This document shows, piece by piece, positions 17,377 to 24,724 of a stretch of DNA of 63,119 nt. The DNA comes from Desulfotignum sp. (GTDB lineage: Bacteria > Desulfobacterota > Desulfobacteria > Desulfobacterales > Desulfobacteraceae): assembly GCA_011389575.1 (NCBI GenBank), contig JAABUB010000007.1, forward strand, positions 1 through 63,119. The letters run 5' to 3'. Both the position numbers and the translations under genes were made by a program. The notes beneath the pieces were generated by a model. That model made no database searches and was not told the origin of the DNA. It was given only the letters and a program-made list of their open reading frames with translations. Each line of letters opens with the position of its first letter. Positions within the stretch are counted from its first letter, which is position 1.

Positions 17377-17409
17377 AAAGCGGCTGAAAACAATGGTTTC
17401 AGCCGCTTT
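17377..17409 (-). terminator. intercistronic hairpin between dctP and dctQ
   Basis: AAAGCGGCTGAAA and TTTCAGCCGCTTT form a perfect 13-bp stem with a 7-base loop. It lies between the dctP stop and the dctQ ribosome binding site. There is no long U-run after it, so it is better read as a partial terminator or mRNA-stabilising element that yields more binding protein than permease. Confidence 0.6.
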
Positions 17410-17463
17410 GCTTATCGGTTGGGCAGCAGCGCCGGCGGATATGGCTGCCGGCACCGGCCGGTT

Positions 17464-18504
17464 TTATTGCTTGTGTGCGGCAATTTTATCCAGCACAAAA
17501 TCAAACAGGTCATCCCCGATTTTTTCGCGGTATTTGTCCCACACCGGGGTCATGGCCACGCGGAACACTTCGCGTTCTTCCGGTGTCAGATAAATGATAT
17601 CAATATCGTTGGCTTTTGCGTATTCATCAATGGACAGGTTGATTTTGGGCAATGACTCATGCAGGGCCGCATTAACGGTCCGGTTGGTTTTGATGCACAG
17701 ATCAGCCGCTTCCCTGAAGATCTTCTGCTGCTCTTTGGTCAGGCTCTCCCAGTAATCCACAGACACCACAATGACACATTCGGTGAGGCAGTGCTGGGTG
17801 CGGGTCACATATTTGGTGACTTCGGTGAATTTCATGAGAATGGAGGTAAGGATCGGGTTTTCCTGGGCATCGATAACACCGGTCTGCAGGGCATTGTAGG
17901 TTTCAGGAAAGGGAATGGCAACAGGTGATGCTCCCAGCTGCTTAAAGGTGTCCAGGTAGGCAGGAGAGTTCATGACCCGTACCTTGAGACCCTTGATGTC
18001 ATCCGGGGTGCGCACAGGGCGTTTATTGTTGGTGAAATCCCGGATTTCGTTTTCTGTCCATCCAATGGCGATAAATCCTTTTTTGGGGAAAAAGGAAAAG
18101 ATCTTTTCCTGGACTTCCAGGTCATCCAGGGTGGCATAGGCGGTCTCGCGGTCCGGGAAAATAAAGGGCATGTCCAGAATGGCGCACTGGGGCACAAAGT
18201 TCTGGAGTACTGCTGTGGTCAGGGCTGCGATCTGCAGGGTGCCCGCCTGGACCTGCTCGGCCATGGAGCGTTCTCCGCCCAGCTGGCCGGCCGGGAAGGT
18301 GGCAATGTCGATTTCACCGTTGGTTTTTTCCTTCACATAATCTGCAAACGCATCAACGCCTTTGGCCTGGCCGTGGAAAGGCGGGGCCACATGGCCGAAT
18401 TTGACGGTGTCGGCGAAGGCGGGCAGAATGCACCCCATGGCAAAGATTACCAGAATGGCCGCACCTGTTACCAAAACACTTTTTTTTACACCTGATTTTT
18501 TCAT
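17464..18504 (-). CDS. dctP: TRAP transporter substrate-binding protein DctP
   Basis: This 346-residue periplasmic protein has a signal peptide (residues 1-31, LVIFAMGCILPAFA). DctP family features include FGHVAPPFHGQAKGVDAFAD, EMAEQVQAGTLQIA-like text and the ligand-contact stretch MNSPAYLDTFKQLGASPVAI, which contains the Arg/Asn-rich carboxylate-binding region. AAGGAG precedes the ATG. It is the first gene of the lactate operon, followed by a hairpin before the permease genes. The ligand is inferred from the operon to be lactate or another 2-hydroxycarboxylate. Confidence 0.92.
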   Translation of the reverse strand: MKKSGVKKSVLVTGAAILVIFAMGCILPAFADTVKFGHVAPPFHGQAKGVDAFADYVKEKTNGEIDIATFPAGQLGGERSMAEQVQAGTLQIAALTTAVLQNFVPQCAILDMPFIFPDRETAYATLDDLEVQEKIFSFFPKKGFIAIGWTENEIRDFTNNKRPVRTPDDIKGLKVRVMNSPAYLDTFKQLGASPVAIPFPETYNALQTGVIDAQENPILTSILMKFTEVTKYVTRTQHCLTECVIVVSVDYWESLTKEQQKIFREAADLCIKTNRTVNAALHESLPKINLSIDEYAKANDIDIIYLTPEEREVFRVAMTPVWDKYREKIGDDLFDFVLDKIAAHKQ

Positions 18505-18697
18505 GCTGACATCTCCTTTTTTTGCTGGTTTGCTGCTGTGGTTGGAAAAATTTTGGTTGCCCGGTTTTTTGTGCCTTTGTTTTCTGGCTACCTGAATGTT
18601 TGCTGTTTGTCAACTTTTATCTGAAGAAACCCTGATATTGTATAAAAATTTCATATCAGGAAACATATGGGTGTAAAATCAAATTGATTTTTTTAAA

Positions 18698-18760
18698 ACC
18701 ACGAAGCGCACGAAGATCACGAAGAAGTCCTTCCTTCGTGATCTTCGTGCGCTTCGTGGT
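18698..18760. repeat. 63-bp inverted repeat of the CTTCGTG family
   Basis: Two perfect 27-base arms (18698-18724 and 18734-18760) flank a 9-base loop. Each arm is built of three CACGAAG-like units at about 9-base spacing. A related single arm followed by the same AAAAAT is at 23771-23797, so this is a dispersed element rather than a gene-specific terminator. No U-run follows on either strand. Confidence 0.75.
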
Positions 18761-18847
18761 AAAAATAATTTGACGTCAAGAATGAATTCACCGTGTAGGA
18801 CAGGAGCAGGACTAGAAAAAAGATGTCACCTAGCCAGGGTGTAGGAC

Positions 18848-18879
18848 AAAAAAGGGCCGGCCCATTATCTGGCCGGCCC
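18848..18879 (-). terminator. Rho-independent terminator of the Fe-S selenoprotein gene
   Basis: On the minus strand GGGCCGGCC, an 8-base loop and GGCCGGCCC form a 9-bp GC-only stem followed by TTTTTT. It begins 22 bases after the stop of the 18902-20224 gene. Confidence 0.85.
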
Positions 18880-18901
18880 GAATGAAAACACTGACGTAAC
18901 C

Positions 18902-20224
18902 TTACATGGCGGTTTCCGGATGAAATACATTGACCTCTTTTAAATCATCTCCCAGATATTCTCTTTCATTGGGACCTAAGATTCCCATGGACAGGCAGAT
19001 GAGGGTCCACAAATGCACCACCGGGTAGTTGCCCTCATAGTGTTCGCTGAGTTCATGGATCTGGGCATGACAGTTGTGGCAGCCGGCAATGCAGTAATCC
19101 GCACCTGTGGCTTTTATCTGATCATCTTTGATTTTGCCGTAGGTGAGGCGTTCTTCTTTGAACCCGGACTGCAGAAAACCGCCGCCCCCGCCGCAGCAAA
19201 AGTTGTTGGAGCGGTTGGGCTGCATGTCCACAAAGTTTTCTTCACCCACCACGGATTTGACCACAAAGCGCAGGTCGTCGGCAATGGGGTCTCCATAGCT
19301 TTTGCGCACGATCTGGCAGGGATCTTGAACCGTGAATTTGATGCCCAGATCCTTGTTCCAGTCGGAATTGACCTTGAGCTTGCCTTCACGAATCCATTTG
19401 GCATAGTATTCATACAGATTTTTTACTTCAAAATTATGTTCCAGGTTGAATTTTTTCAGTCCGGCCCGGACTGAGAAGGTGACGTGCCCTCACTCGGTAT
19501 TGAGAAACGTCTTGCACCCCAGCTTGTTGGCCTGTTTGACACTCATTTCAGTGACATGCTTCCAGGCATCGTCATCTGCCAGGAACATGCAGTAGTTTTC
19601 CCCGGCCCAGCCTTTGCTGCCATAGGTCCAGTCCACACCGGCCAGGTGCAGGATCTTCCACAAGGGCACCAGTTCATCCGGTTCTGTCACCGGTTCTCTG
19701 GAGTTCTGGTTCAGGAAAAACTCGGCCCCCTGCTTGTCTATGGGTGCTTCCATGTCGGCAAATTCCGGCTGGGCTTCTCTGTATTCTTCCAGTACATCCT
19801 CTACAACGAACTCAAAATCCTCTACCGTGGTCCCCATGGCAGAGGTGGTATCGTTTTTCAATGCCATGTCACAGGAACCTAAAATTCCTTTGGGTCTTTC
19901 CTCTCTGGGCCGCAGTGCCCGGGCATTGAAAATCAGCTGGGGGATATCGATTTTCATGGGGCAGACATAGATGCACCGCTGGCACATGGTGCACATCCAG
20001 GGCCAGTCGGAGGCGGCAATCTCCTCGTCCATGCCCAGGGCGGCCATGCGCAGAAATTTTCTGGGGTCCATATCGGTGAGCCCTGTGGCAGGACACCCCG
20101 AGGCACAGGCCCCGCAGGTCAGACAGGCATTCAGGTTTCCGCCTTCAGGCAGAATTTCCTTGACCTTGTCCATAAAGGTGGTTGTCGGCTTTTTTTTACC
20201 AAGTTTTATGACAGCTTCTGCCAT
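18902..20224 (-). CDS. DsrK/HdrD-like Fe-S protein with in-frame UGA, probable selenoprotein
   Basis: Read through TGA 19490-19492, this is one 440-residue protein. Residues 34-44 and 78-88 are 4Fe-4S motifs (CLTCGACASGC, CTMCQRCIYVC). Two CCG-type domains follow. In the first, the family signature NTECGH is NTE-UGA-GH, so UGA (codon 245) replaces a conserved Cys. The second is complete (DPCQIV, NNFCCGGGGGF, AGCHNCHAQ). Reading continues in frame with full homology for 195 residues and ends at a true stop followed by a terminator. A stem-loop just after the UGA fits a bacterial SECIS. The role is thiol/disulfide or menaquinol-linked electron transfer, as in DsrK or HdrD. A plain nonsense mutation is the alternative, but the stem-loop and intact downstream frame argue against it. 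Confidence 0.85.
19456..19474 (-). promoter_or_regulatory. candidate bSECIS stem-loop
   Basis: In the mRNA, UCAGUCCG-GGC-CGGACUGA forms a perfect 8-bp stem with a small G-containing loop. It starts 15 bases after the UGA, with the loop at about 24-26 bases. Bacterial SECIS elements lie within the coding sequence right after the UGA with the apical loop about 16-37 bases away and a guanine in the loop, so the geometry fits. Confidence 0.7.
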
Positions 20225-20336
20225 GGAATTTTCCTTTCTTTATCATTCTGGTCAATAAATTTTGTGTATGGTTTCTGGAAAACCCCTCACAAGTCCAAAA
20301 AAAGTTGATCATTGAATGTAAGGTGTCACAAGAGAA

Positions 20337-20681
20337 TTAATGGTAGTCATGGGTCCCTAAAATGACCTGGGTCCCTGTTTTGTCTTCAATCAGGGCTGCC
20401 AGATCTTCGGCAGCCGTATAGGGACACCCTGGTCTGGCATTCACAAGGCAGGAACTTAAATAAATTTTGTCCGGTTTGATTTCAGAGATTTTGGCTGCCA
20501 TGCCCAGGGCCGGCACCACTGTCCTGCCCGGGCACTCACATTTGATAAACGCCACAACTGCTGCCGGTTCTTCAAATTTGCCATCTCCCAGGGCTGCGGC
20601 CTTGAGACACCGCCATTCCCCGGGGCATCCATATCCCTGTTCCATGTAGGAACCACATCCTACAACTGCTATTTTTTCCAT
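20337..20681 (-). CDS. CGGC domain-containing protein
   Basis: This 114-residue, cysteine-rich protein has a start (KIAVVGCGSYMEQGYGCPG) and inner motifs (FIKCECPGR, SSCLVNARPGCPY) that match the CGGC domain family, small putative metal- or thiol-binding proteins common in anaerobes. Function is not established. It is transcribed in the same direction as the Fe-S selenoprotein candidate, 112 bases upstream of it, so both may share a transcript and a redox role. GGAGAAG precedes the ATG. Confidence 0.85.
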   Translation of the reverse strand: MEKIAVVGCGSYMEQGYGCPGEWRCLKAAALGDGKFEEPAAVVAFIKCECPGRTVVPALGMAAKISEIKPDKIYLSSCLVNARPGCPYTAAEDLAALIEDKTGTQVILGTHDYH

Positions 20682-21245
20682 TTTCTGCTTCTCCTTGCAT
20701 ATTATAATTCTGGGTTATCCGGCATCAATTTTGAAAATTAACAGCACAATACATGCCAGCCTGAAGACATAAAAAAACCGATTCCAATAATATGTATTTT
20801 CAGGTACTTGGAACTGACAATAATTTCATGGAAGCGGATATGGATTGCAGGGGTGCGACCGGCCGGGCCGGGATGGTATCAAAGATGCAACCAGCGGGAA
20901 GTTGACGGGCCTCACCATCCATAACAGCACAGGGCCTGCGTTATTGTGGTTTATATGAAAGCCATCAGTCCTCAGCTAACAGCTAACAGCTTTCATTTTT
21001 TGTTGTGCCCGTCAGGGCATGGTCGTTATTGCAAAGGGCCGCAATAACGACAATAAAGCAGGCCTGACCCCCCGATCCCACAATTATAAGGATATTATGC
21101 TTGACATTTGATACTGATGCGATACGATTAAGTAACCTGTGCTGCTGGTATGCAGGCGCAGATGGTTTCTGCAGGTTTTTTCGATTGGTTGGAAGACCGC
21201 CGGAAACCGATTTATGTTTATTTTTTTATACAGGAGAGTGCCAAT
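20682..21245. other. 564-base non-coding region
   Basis: This stretch holds no convincing gene. It contains a short direct repeat (AGCTAACAGCTAACAGCTTT near 20974), an extended inverted repeat at 21011-21068, and the long 5' leader of the cold-shock gene, from roughly 21100 on. Long structured leaders are usual for cspA-type mRNAs. One stretch at 21100-21110 resembles a TTGACA -35 box, with TGCGATACG further down. Confidence 0.6.
21022..21051. repeat. hairpin with 11-bp arms
   Basis: GTCGTTATTGC and GCAATAACGAC flank an 8-base loop. An outer pair, GTCAGG (21011-21016) with CCTGAC (21063-21068), extends the symmetry to 58 bases. No U-run follows. It may be a small palindromic mobile repeat. 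Confidence 0.55.
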
Positions 21246-21446
21246 ATGGCTAAAGGTATTGTAAAATGGTTTAATGACGCAAAAGGTTTTGGATTTATTG
21301 AACAGGAAAATGGAGAAGATGTGTTTGTGCATCACACAGGCATCAATGGAGAGGGATTCAGATCGCTGAACGAAGGCGATCATGTAACCTTTGACATTGA
21401 AAACGGTCAGAAAGGCCCTGCTGCTGCAAACGTTACTGTTGACTAG
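21246..21446 (+). CDS. CspA-family cold-shock protein
   Basis: This 66-residue OB-fold RNA chaperone starts [20 protein letters not shown], with RNP1-like KGFGFI and RNP2-like [15 protein letters not shown] lies 7 bases upstream of the ATG at 21246; the upstream in-frame codons belong to the leader. It binds single-stranded RNA and melts secondary structure. It stands alone with its own terminator. Confidence 0.95.
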   Translation: MAKGIVKWFNDAKGFGFIEQENGEDVFVHHTGINGEGFRSLNEGDHVTFDIENGQKGPAAANVTVD

Positions 21447-21492
21447 CTGACCATTTTACTTGTTAAAAAGCCATATCATGGCTTGAAAAAAT

Positions 21493-21531
21493 AAAAAGCC
21501 CCTGACCCGATACCGGATCAGGGGCTTTTTT
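21493..21531 (+). terminator. Rho-independent terminator after csp
   Basis: AAAAAGCCCCTGA and TCAGGGGCTTTTT form a 13-bp stem with a GC-rich 12-base loop, ending in a T-run. It lies 47 bases after the cold-shock stop codon. The A-run on the left arm makes it usable from the other strand too. Confidence 0.9.
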
Positions 21532-21579
21532 ACAGCCGGCAGGTCTGCCTGCGCATTTTCAGAAAGAGAGAAAACACCC

Positions 21580-22197
21580 ATGGAAAAAGACATGAAGAAA
21601 AAAAATACCGGAACTATAACCCGGCAGACTTTTTATATGGCCATCCTGGTTTCCCTTACAGCCGGATTCATTCTGGGGGCTGCCTATACATCCTTTAAGC
21701 TGGCACAAGAATCACCGGTTGACCAGATGCATGCAGATACCACTGGGCCGCCGGCACCCGATACCCCCGCTGAAACAGATGCCAGGATTCCGGAGCTTGA
21801 AAAATATCTGGAACAAAATCCAAAAGATGCAAAGGCATGGGCAAAACTGGGGCACCTGTTTTTTGATACCAACCAGTTTGATGCAGCCATTCAGGCGTAT
21901 GAAAAATCACTGGCCCTGGCACCGGAAAATCCTGGTGTCATAACGGATCTTGGGGTGATGTACCGGCGCTCCGGACAGCCTGAAAAAGCCATCCAGGCCT
22001 TTGACCGTGCAGTGGCTGTATCTCCTGGATTTGAAACCGCATTGTTCAACAAAGGGGTTGTTCTTATGGCGGATTTAAATGACCTGCCAGGTGCATTGGC
22101 AGCATGGGAAGAGCTGGTGAAGATAAATCCCGAGGCTGTCACTTCCGGGGGTGAGCGTGTGGCTGATATTGTGGCACGGTTGAAGCAGCAGAACTGA
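21580..22197 (+). CDS. membrane-anchored TPR protein
   Basis: This 205-residue protein has one N-terminal membrane anchor (residues 18-37, FYMAILVSLTAGFILGAAYT), then a Pro/Thr-rich linker and three to four tetratricopeptide repeats (for example AKAWAKLGHLFFDTNQFDAA and PGVITDLGVMYRRSGQPEKA). It resembles the periplasmic TPR part of cytochrome c biogenesis protein CcmH/NrfG, but no ccm genes are nearby. A protein-protein scaffold role is inferred. AAGAGAG lies upstream. Confidence 0.8.
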   Translation: MEKDMKKKNTGTITRQTFYMAILVSLTAGFILGAAYTSFKLAQESPVDQMHADTTGPPAPDTPAETDARIPELEKYLEQNPKDAKAWAKLGHLFFDTNQFDAAIQAYEKSLALAPENPGVITDLGVMYRRSGQPEKAIQAFDRAVAVSPGFETALFNKGVVLMADLNDLPGALAAWEELVKINPEAVTSGGERVADIVARLKQQN

Positions 22198-22287
22198 TGT
22201 AAAAAAATTACTTCGTTTTTTTTAAAAACCCAGTATAATAACCTTCATGGACATTCTTAAATTTTGTTAATGCACAGGAGAAGATTC

Positions 22288-22632
22288 ATGACACTGTCAA
22301 TGCTGGAACCCATAGAAAAATTTGAAATTCAGGCGTATATAAAATCCAGTCAACTGGATAAAAAAAACCATGTGCCTTTTTCCGGTTCTCCTAGGAAACA
22401 TCCCTGGGATCCGGAAAAAATTATCCTTATTGTGGATCCGTTCACAGCCAATACTTTTTATTATGAATTTAAAATAAAAAATATCGGATTTGTCGAGGAA
22501 CTGGCCAGCATGACCAATATTGAAGGAGAGTCTGTGGGCATGGCCCGGATCTGGGTGAAAAAAAGGAGTATGGCCATCCAGAGTACCCCTTTTGTGGTGG
22601 AGGATATCCGGTATTTCAACCCCATGTTTTGA
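22288..22632 (+). CDS. hypothetical protein, 114 residues
   Basis: I place the start at ATG 22288, which has GGAGAA 6 bases upstream; the longer frame from 22264 does not. The protein is soluble, without motif cysteines, and has beta-rich text (PEKIILIVDPFTANTFYYEF, MARIWVKKRSMAIQST). I do not recognise the family. It lies convergent to the M20 peptidase gene, whose stop is 10 bases away. Confidence 0.6.
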   Translation: MTLSMLEPIEKFEIQAYIKSSQLDKKNHVPFSGSPRKHPWDPEKIILIVDPFTANTFYYEFKIKNIGFVEELASMTNIEGESVGMARIWVKKRSMAIQSTPFVVEDIRYFNPMF

Positions 22633-22641
22633 TTTTAGGGA

Positions 22642-23769
22642 TTAATTGCCTGCCAGCTGCCGGCAGACCCGGCTGATCAGAGTGACCATTTTCGGAATAC
22701 TATCCAATTCCACGTATTCATCTTTTCTGTGGGAATTGGCTCCCACCAAACCCAGCCCGTCAATGGTGGGGATACCCACTGATGCGGTCAGATTGCCGTC
22801 GGAACAGCCCCCCGTGGTGATAGCCCCCATGACAAACCCCATGTTCCGGGCCTGGGCCATGATCAGGTCCTGGATGGCCAGACTTTTCGGGGTGGCGGTC
22901 ATTGGAGAGCGGTCAATGCGGCCAACGACCTGGATAACGGATTGTGCAAACAGCCGTTTTCGGGATAGCTGAAAGAAAAAATCCTCCACCCGCTGTTTTT
23001 CTTTGGGGTCCAGAATCCGGACATCCACGGATGCCCTGGCGTGTGCAGGAATGATATTGATTTTGTCCCCGCCGCTGATCACTGTTACCTGGGCCGATGT
23101 GCCCAGATTTTCATCATTGAGATCCTGGATCAGGGAAACCAGGTGGGCCAGCTCCACCACGGCATTGACTCCTTTGTGGGGATCTGCTCCGGCATGGGCT
23201 TCTTTGCCTGTGACATCTATGTGAAACCATCCCCCGCCTTTTCTCTGGTTCACCAGGTGATAATCCGGCCGGCAGGGCTCAAACACCAGCACCCGGCGGC
23301 AGGTTTTGGCCGTCTCCATGATCAGGGGGCGGGACTGGGTGGAGCCGGTCTCTTCATCCCCGTTGAACAGTATACAGACGGACATTTTTTCCAGGTCCCC
23401 GGTTTTTTTCAGGGTCTCCAGGGCATGCAGCGCCACCAGCAAACCCCCTTTCATATCACATACCCCCGGTCCCCGGGCCTGGTTGTCCTGGAGAGAAAAG
23501 GGTCGGTTGGCTGCCTCGCCTTCAGGGAATACCGTATCCATATGACCAAGTAACATCATATCATAAGGCGGGTTGCCAAGGGCGGCTTTGAGGCAGGGGA
23601 CCTTACCGTTTCCCGGCAGCAGGATGTCACAGACCATGCCCATGCGGGAAAATCGTTTCTGAAAAAAATGGGCCACCTTCAGAATGCCGGCCGTGTTTCC
23701 GGAAGCAGAGTCAGTGTTTACTATATGTTTAAAATCATCCAGAAATCGGTCTATATCTGTAAATTCCAT
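22642..23769 (-). CDS. M20 family metallopeptidase (carboxypeptidase/deacylase type)
   Basis: This 375-residue di-zinc exopeptidase resembles the ArgE/DapE/CPG2 group. The metal-binding motifs are visible: LLGHMDTVFP (His, Asp), GPGVCDMKGG (bridging Asp), NGDEETGS (catalytic Glu-Glu), VFEPCRPD and, near the end, ANSHRKDEYV (His). It is the last gene of the peptide ABC operon, so it probably trims imported peptides or N-acyl amino acids. A 27-base dispersed repeat sits directly before the start codon, leaving only a weak ribosome binding site. Confidence 0.88.
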   Translation of the reverse strand: MEFTDIDRFLDDFKHIVNTDSASGNTAGILKVAHFFQKRFSRMGMVCDILLPGNGKVPCLKAALGNPPYDMMLLGHMDTVFPEGEAANRPFSLQDNQARGPGVCDMKGGLLVALHALETLKKTGDLEKMSVCILFNGDEETGSTQSRPLIMETAKTCRRVLVFEPCRPDYHLVNQRKGGGWFHIDVTGKEAHAGADPHKGVNAVVELAHLVSLIQDLNDENLGTSAQVTVISGGDKINIIPAHARASVDVRILDPKEKQRVEDFFFQLSRKRLFAQSVIQVVGRIDRSPMTATPKSLAIQDLIMAQARNMGFVMGAITTGGCSDGNLTASVGIPTIDGLGLVGANSHRKDEYVELDSIPKMVTLISRVCRQLAGN

Positions 23770-23770
23770 T

Positions 23771-23797
23771 CTTCGTGACTTTCGTGTTCTTTGTGGT
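23771..23797. repeat. single arm of the CTTCGTG repeat family
   Basis: These 27 bases match the right arm at 18734-18760 in 22 positions and are followed by the same AAAAAT. They occupy the gap between the dppC-like gene and the M20 peptidase start. Confidence 0.7.
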
Positions 23798-23829
23798 AAA
23801 AATCAGCAGGAGGAAATCCGTGCCCGGGA

Positions 23830-24717
23830 TCAGGACCGCAGCGCCAGCCTGGGGTTCATCTCATCCCTGAGCCAGTCGGAAAACAGGTTGATGGCCACCA
23901 CCAGCAAAATCAGGGTCATGCCGGGAAACAGCACCATCCACCACATGCCGGCGTAAATGTAGTTTTTGCCGATGGAGATCATCATGCCCAGGGAGGGTTC
24001 GGTGATGGGCACTCCCACCCCCAGGAAACTTAAAGTGGCTTCCAGCATGATGACAACGGCCAGGTCCACGGCCATGAGCACAAAAACCGGGGGCAGGGCA
24101 TTGGGCAGCACATGCCTGAACAATATTCTGAAATCTTTGGCACCGGATGCTTTGGCTGCCGTGATATAGGCATTTTCCTTGACCTCCAGCACGGTTCCCC
24201 GGATGGTGCGGGCGTATTTCACCCACCCGGCAATGCAGATGGCAAACACCACGGTCCAGATATTGCGGCTCTGAAATATGCCCAGCAGCAGAATGGCCAG
24301 CAGGGTGGTGGAAAAGGCGAATACCGTGTCTGCGGTTCTCATGATAAAGGCATCCAGGATACCGCCGTAATAACCGCCCAGCATACCGAAAAAAATACCC
24401 AGGATGCTGGATACCACCACCACGGAAAACCCTACCATAAGCGAGGTGCGCAGCCCGAACAATATGGTGGACAATATGCCCCGGCCCTGGTCATCCGTGC
24501 CCAGAGGAAAGGACAGGCTCCCGGTTTCCATCCATGCCGGGGCCATCAGCGAGTTGGAAAGTTCCACCGTGGTAAGCTCATACGGGTCCATGGGAGCCAG
24601 GATGTGGGCAAACAAGGCGCAGAAGATAAAGATCACCAGCAGCAGGGCCCCTGTCATGGCGGAGATATCCCTGACAAAACTGTAAACAAGGTTTGATTGG
24701 AGTATGTTTTTGATCAT
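23830..24717 (-). CDS. dppC: peptide-type ABC transporter permease (DppC-like)
   Basis: This 295-residue inner-membrane permease has the DppC N-terminal OppC extension (residues 1-60) and the cytoplasmic EAA loop (TAAKASGAKDFRILFRHVLP) that contacts the ATPases. About six helices are visible. It starts 7 bases after dppB and precedes the M20 peptidase. Together with the two ATPases and the binding protein it makes a full importer. Confidence 0.92.
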   Translation of the reverse strand: MIKNILQSNLVYSFVRDISAMTGALLLVIFIFCALFAHILAPMDPYELTTVELSNSLMAPAWMETGSLSFPLGTDDQGRGILSTILFGLRTSLMVGFSVVVVSSILGIFFGMLGGYYGGILDAFIMRTADTVFAFSTTLLAILLLGIFQSRNIWTVVFAICIAGWVKYARTIRGTVLEVKENAYITAAKASGAKDFRILFRHVLPNALPPVFVLMAVDLAVVIMLEATLSFLGVGVPITEPSLGMMISIGKNYIYAGMWWMVLFPGMTLILLVVAINLFSDWLRDEMNPRLALRS

Positions 24718-24724
24718 GGGTTCC

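Larger units (their letters stand above)
18505..18901. other. intergenic region upstream of dctP
   Basis: Nearly 400 bases lie between the dctP start and the end of the selenoprotein candidate, both on the minus strand. It holds a 27-bp-arm inverted repeat (18698-18760), a terminator for the upstream gene (18848-18879) and, by position, the promoter of the lactate operon. GTGTAGGACA recurs at 18793 and 18839. I see no gene here. Confidence 0.7.

Noticed and set aside
16881-17393. dctQ starting at ATG 17393
   Set aside because: That codon lies in the loop of a strong hairpin and has no ribosome binding site; TTG 17360 has AGGAGG at ideal spacing.
18698-18760. The 27-bp-arm hairpin as a transcription terminator
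   Set aside because: No U-run on either strand, and a related copy elsewhere shows it is a dispersed repeat. The real terminator is at 18848-18879.
18902-19309. The C-terminal part of the DsrK/HdrD-like protein as a separate gene
   Set aside because: Its ATG at 19309 has no ribosome binding site and lies in the middle of the CCG domain; codons upstream, back to the UGA, keep full homology. One gene with Sec explains both parts.
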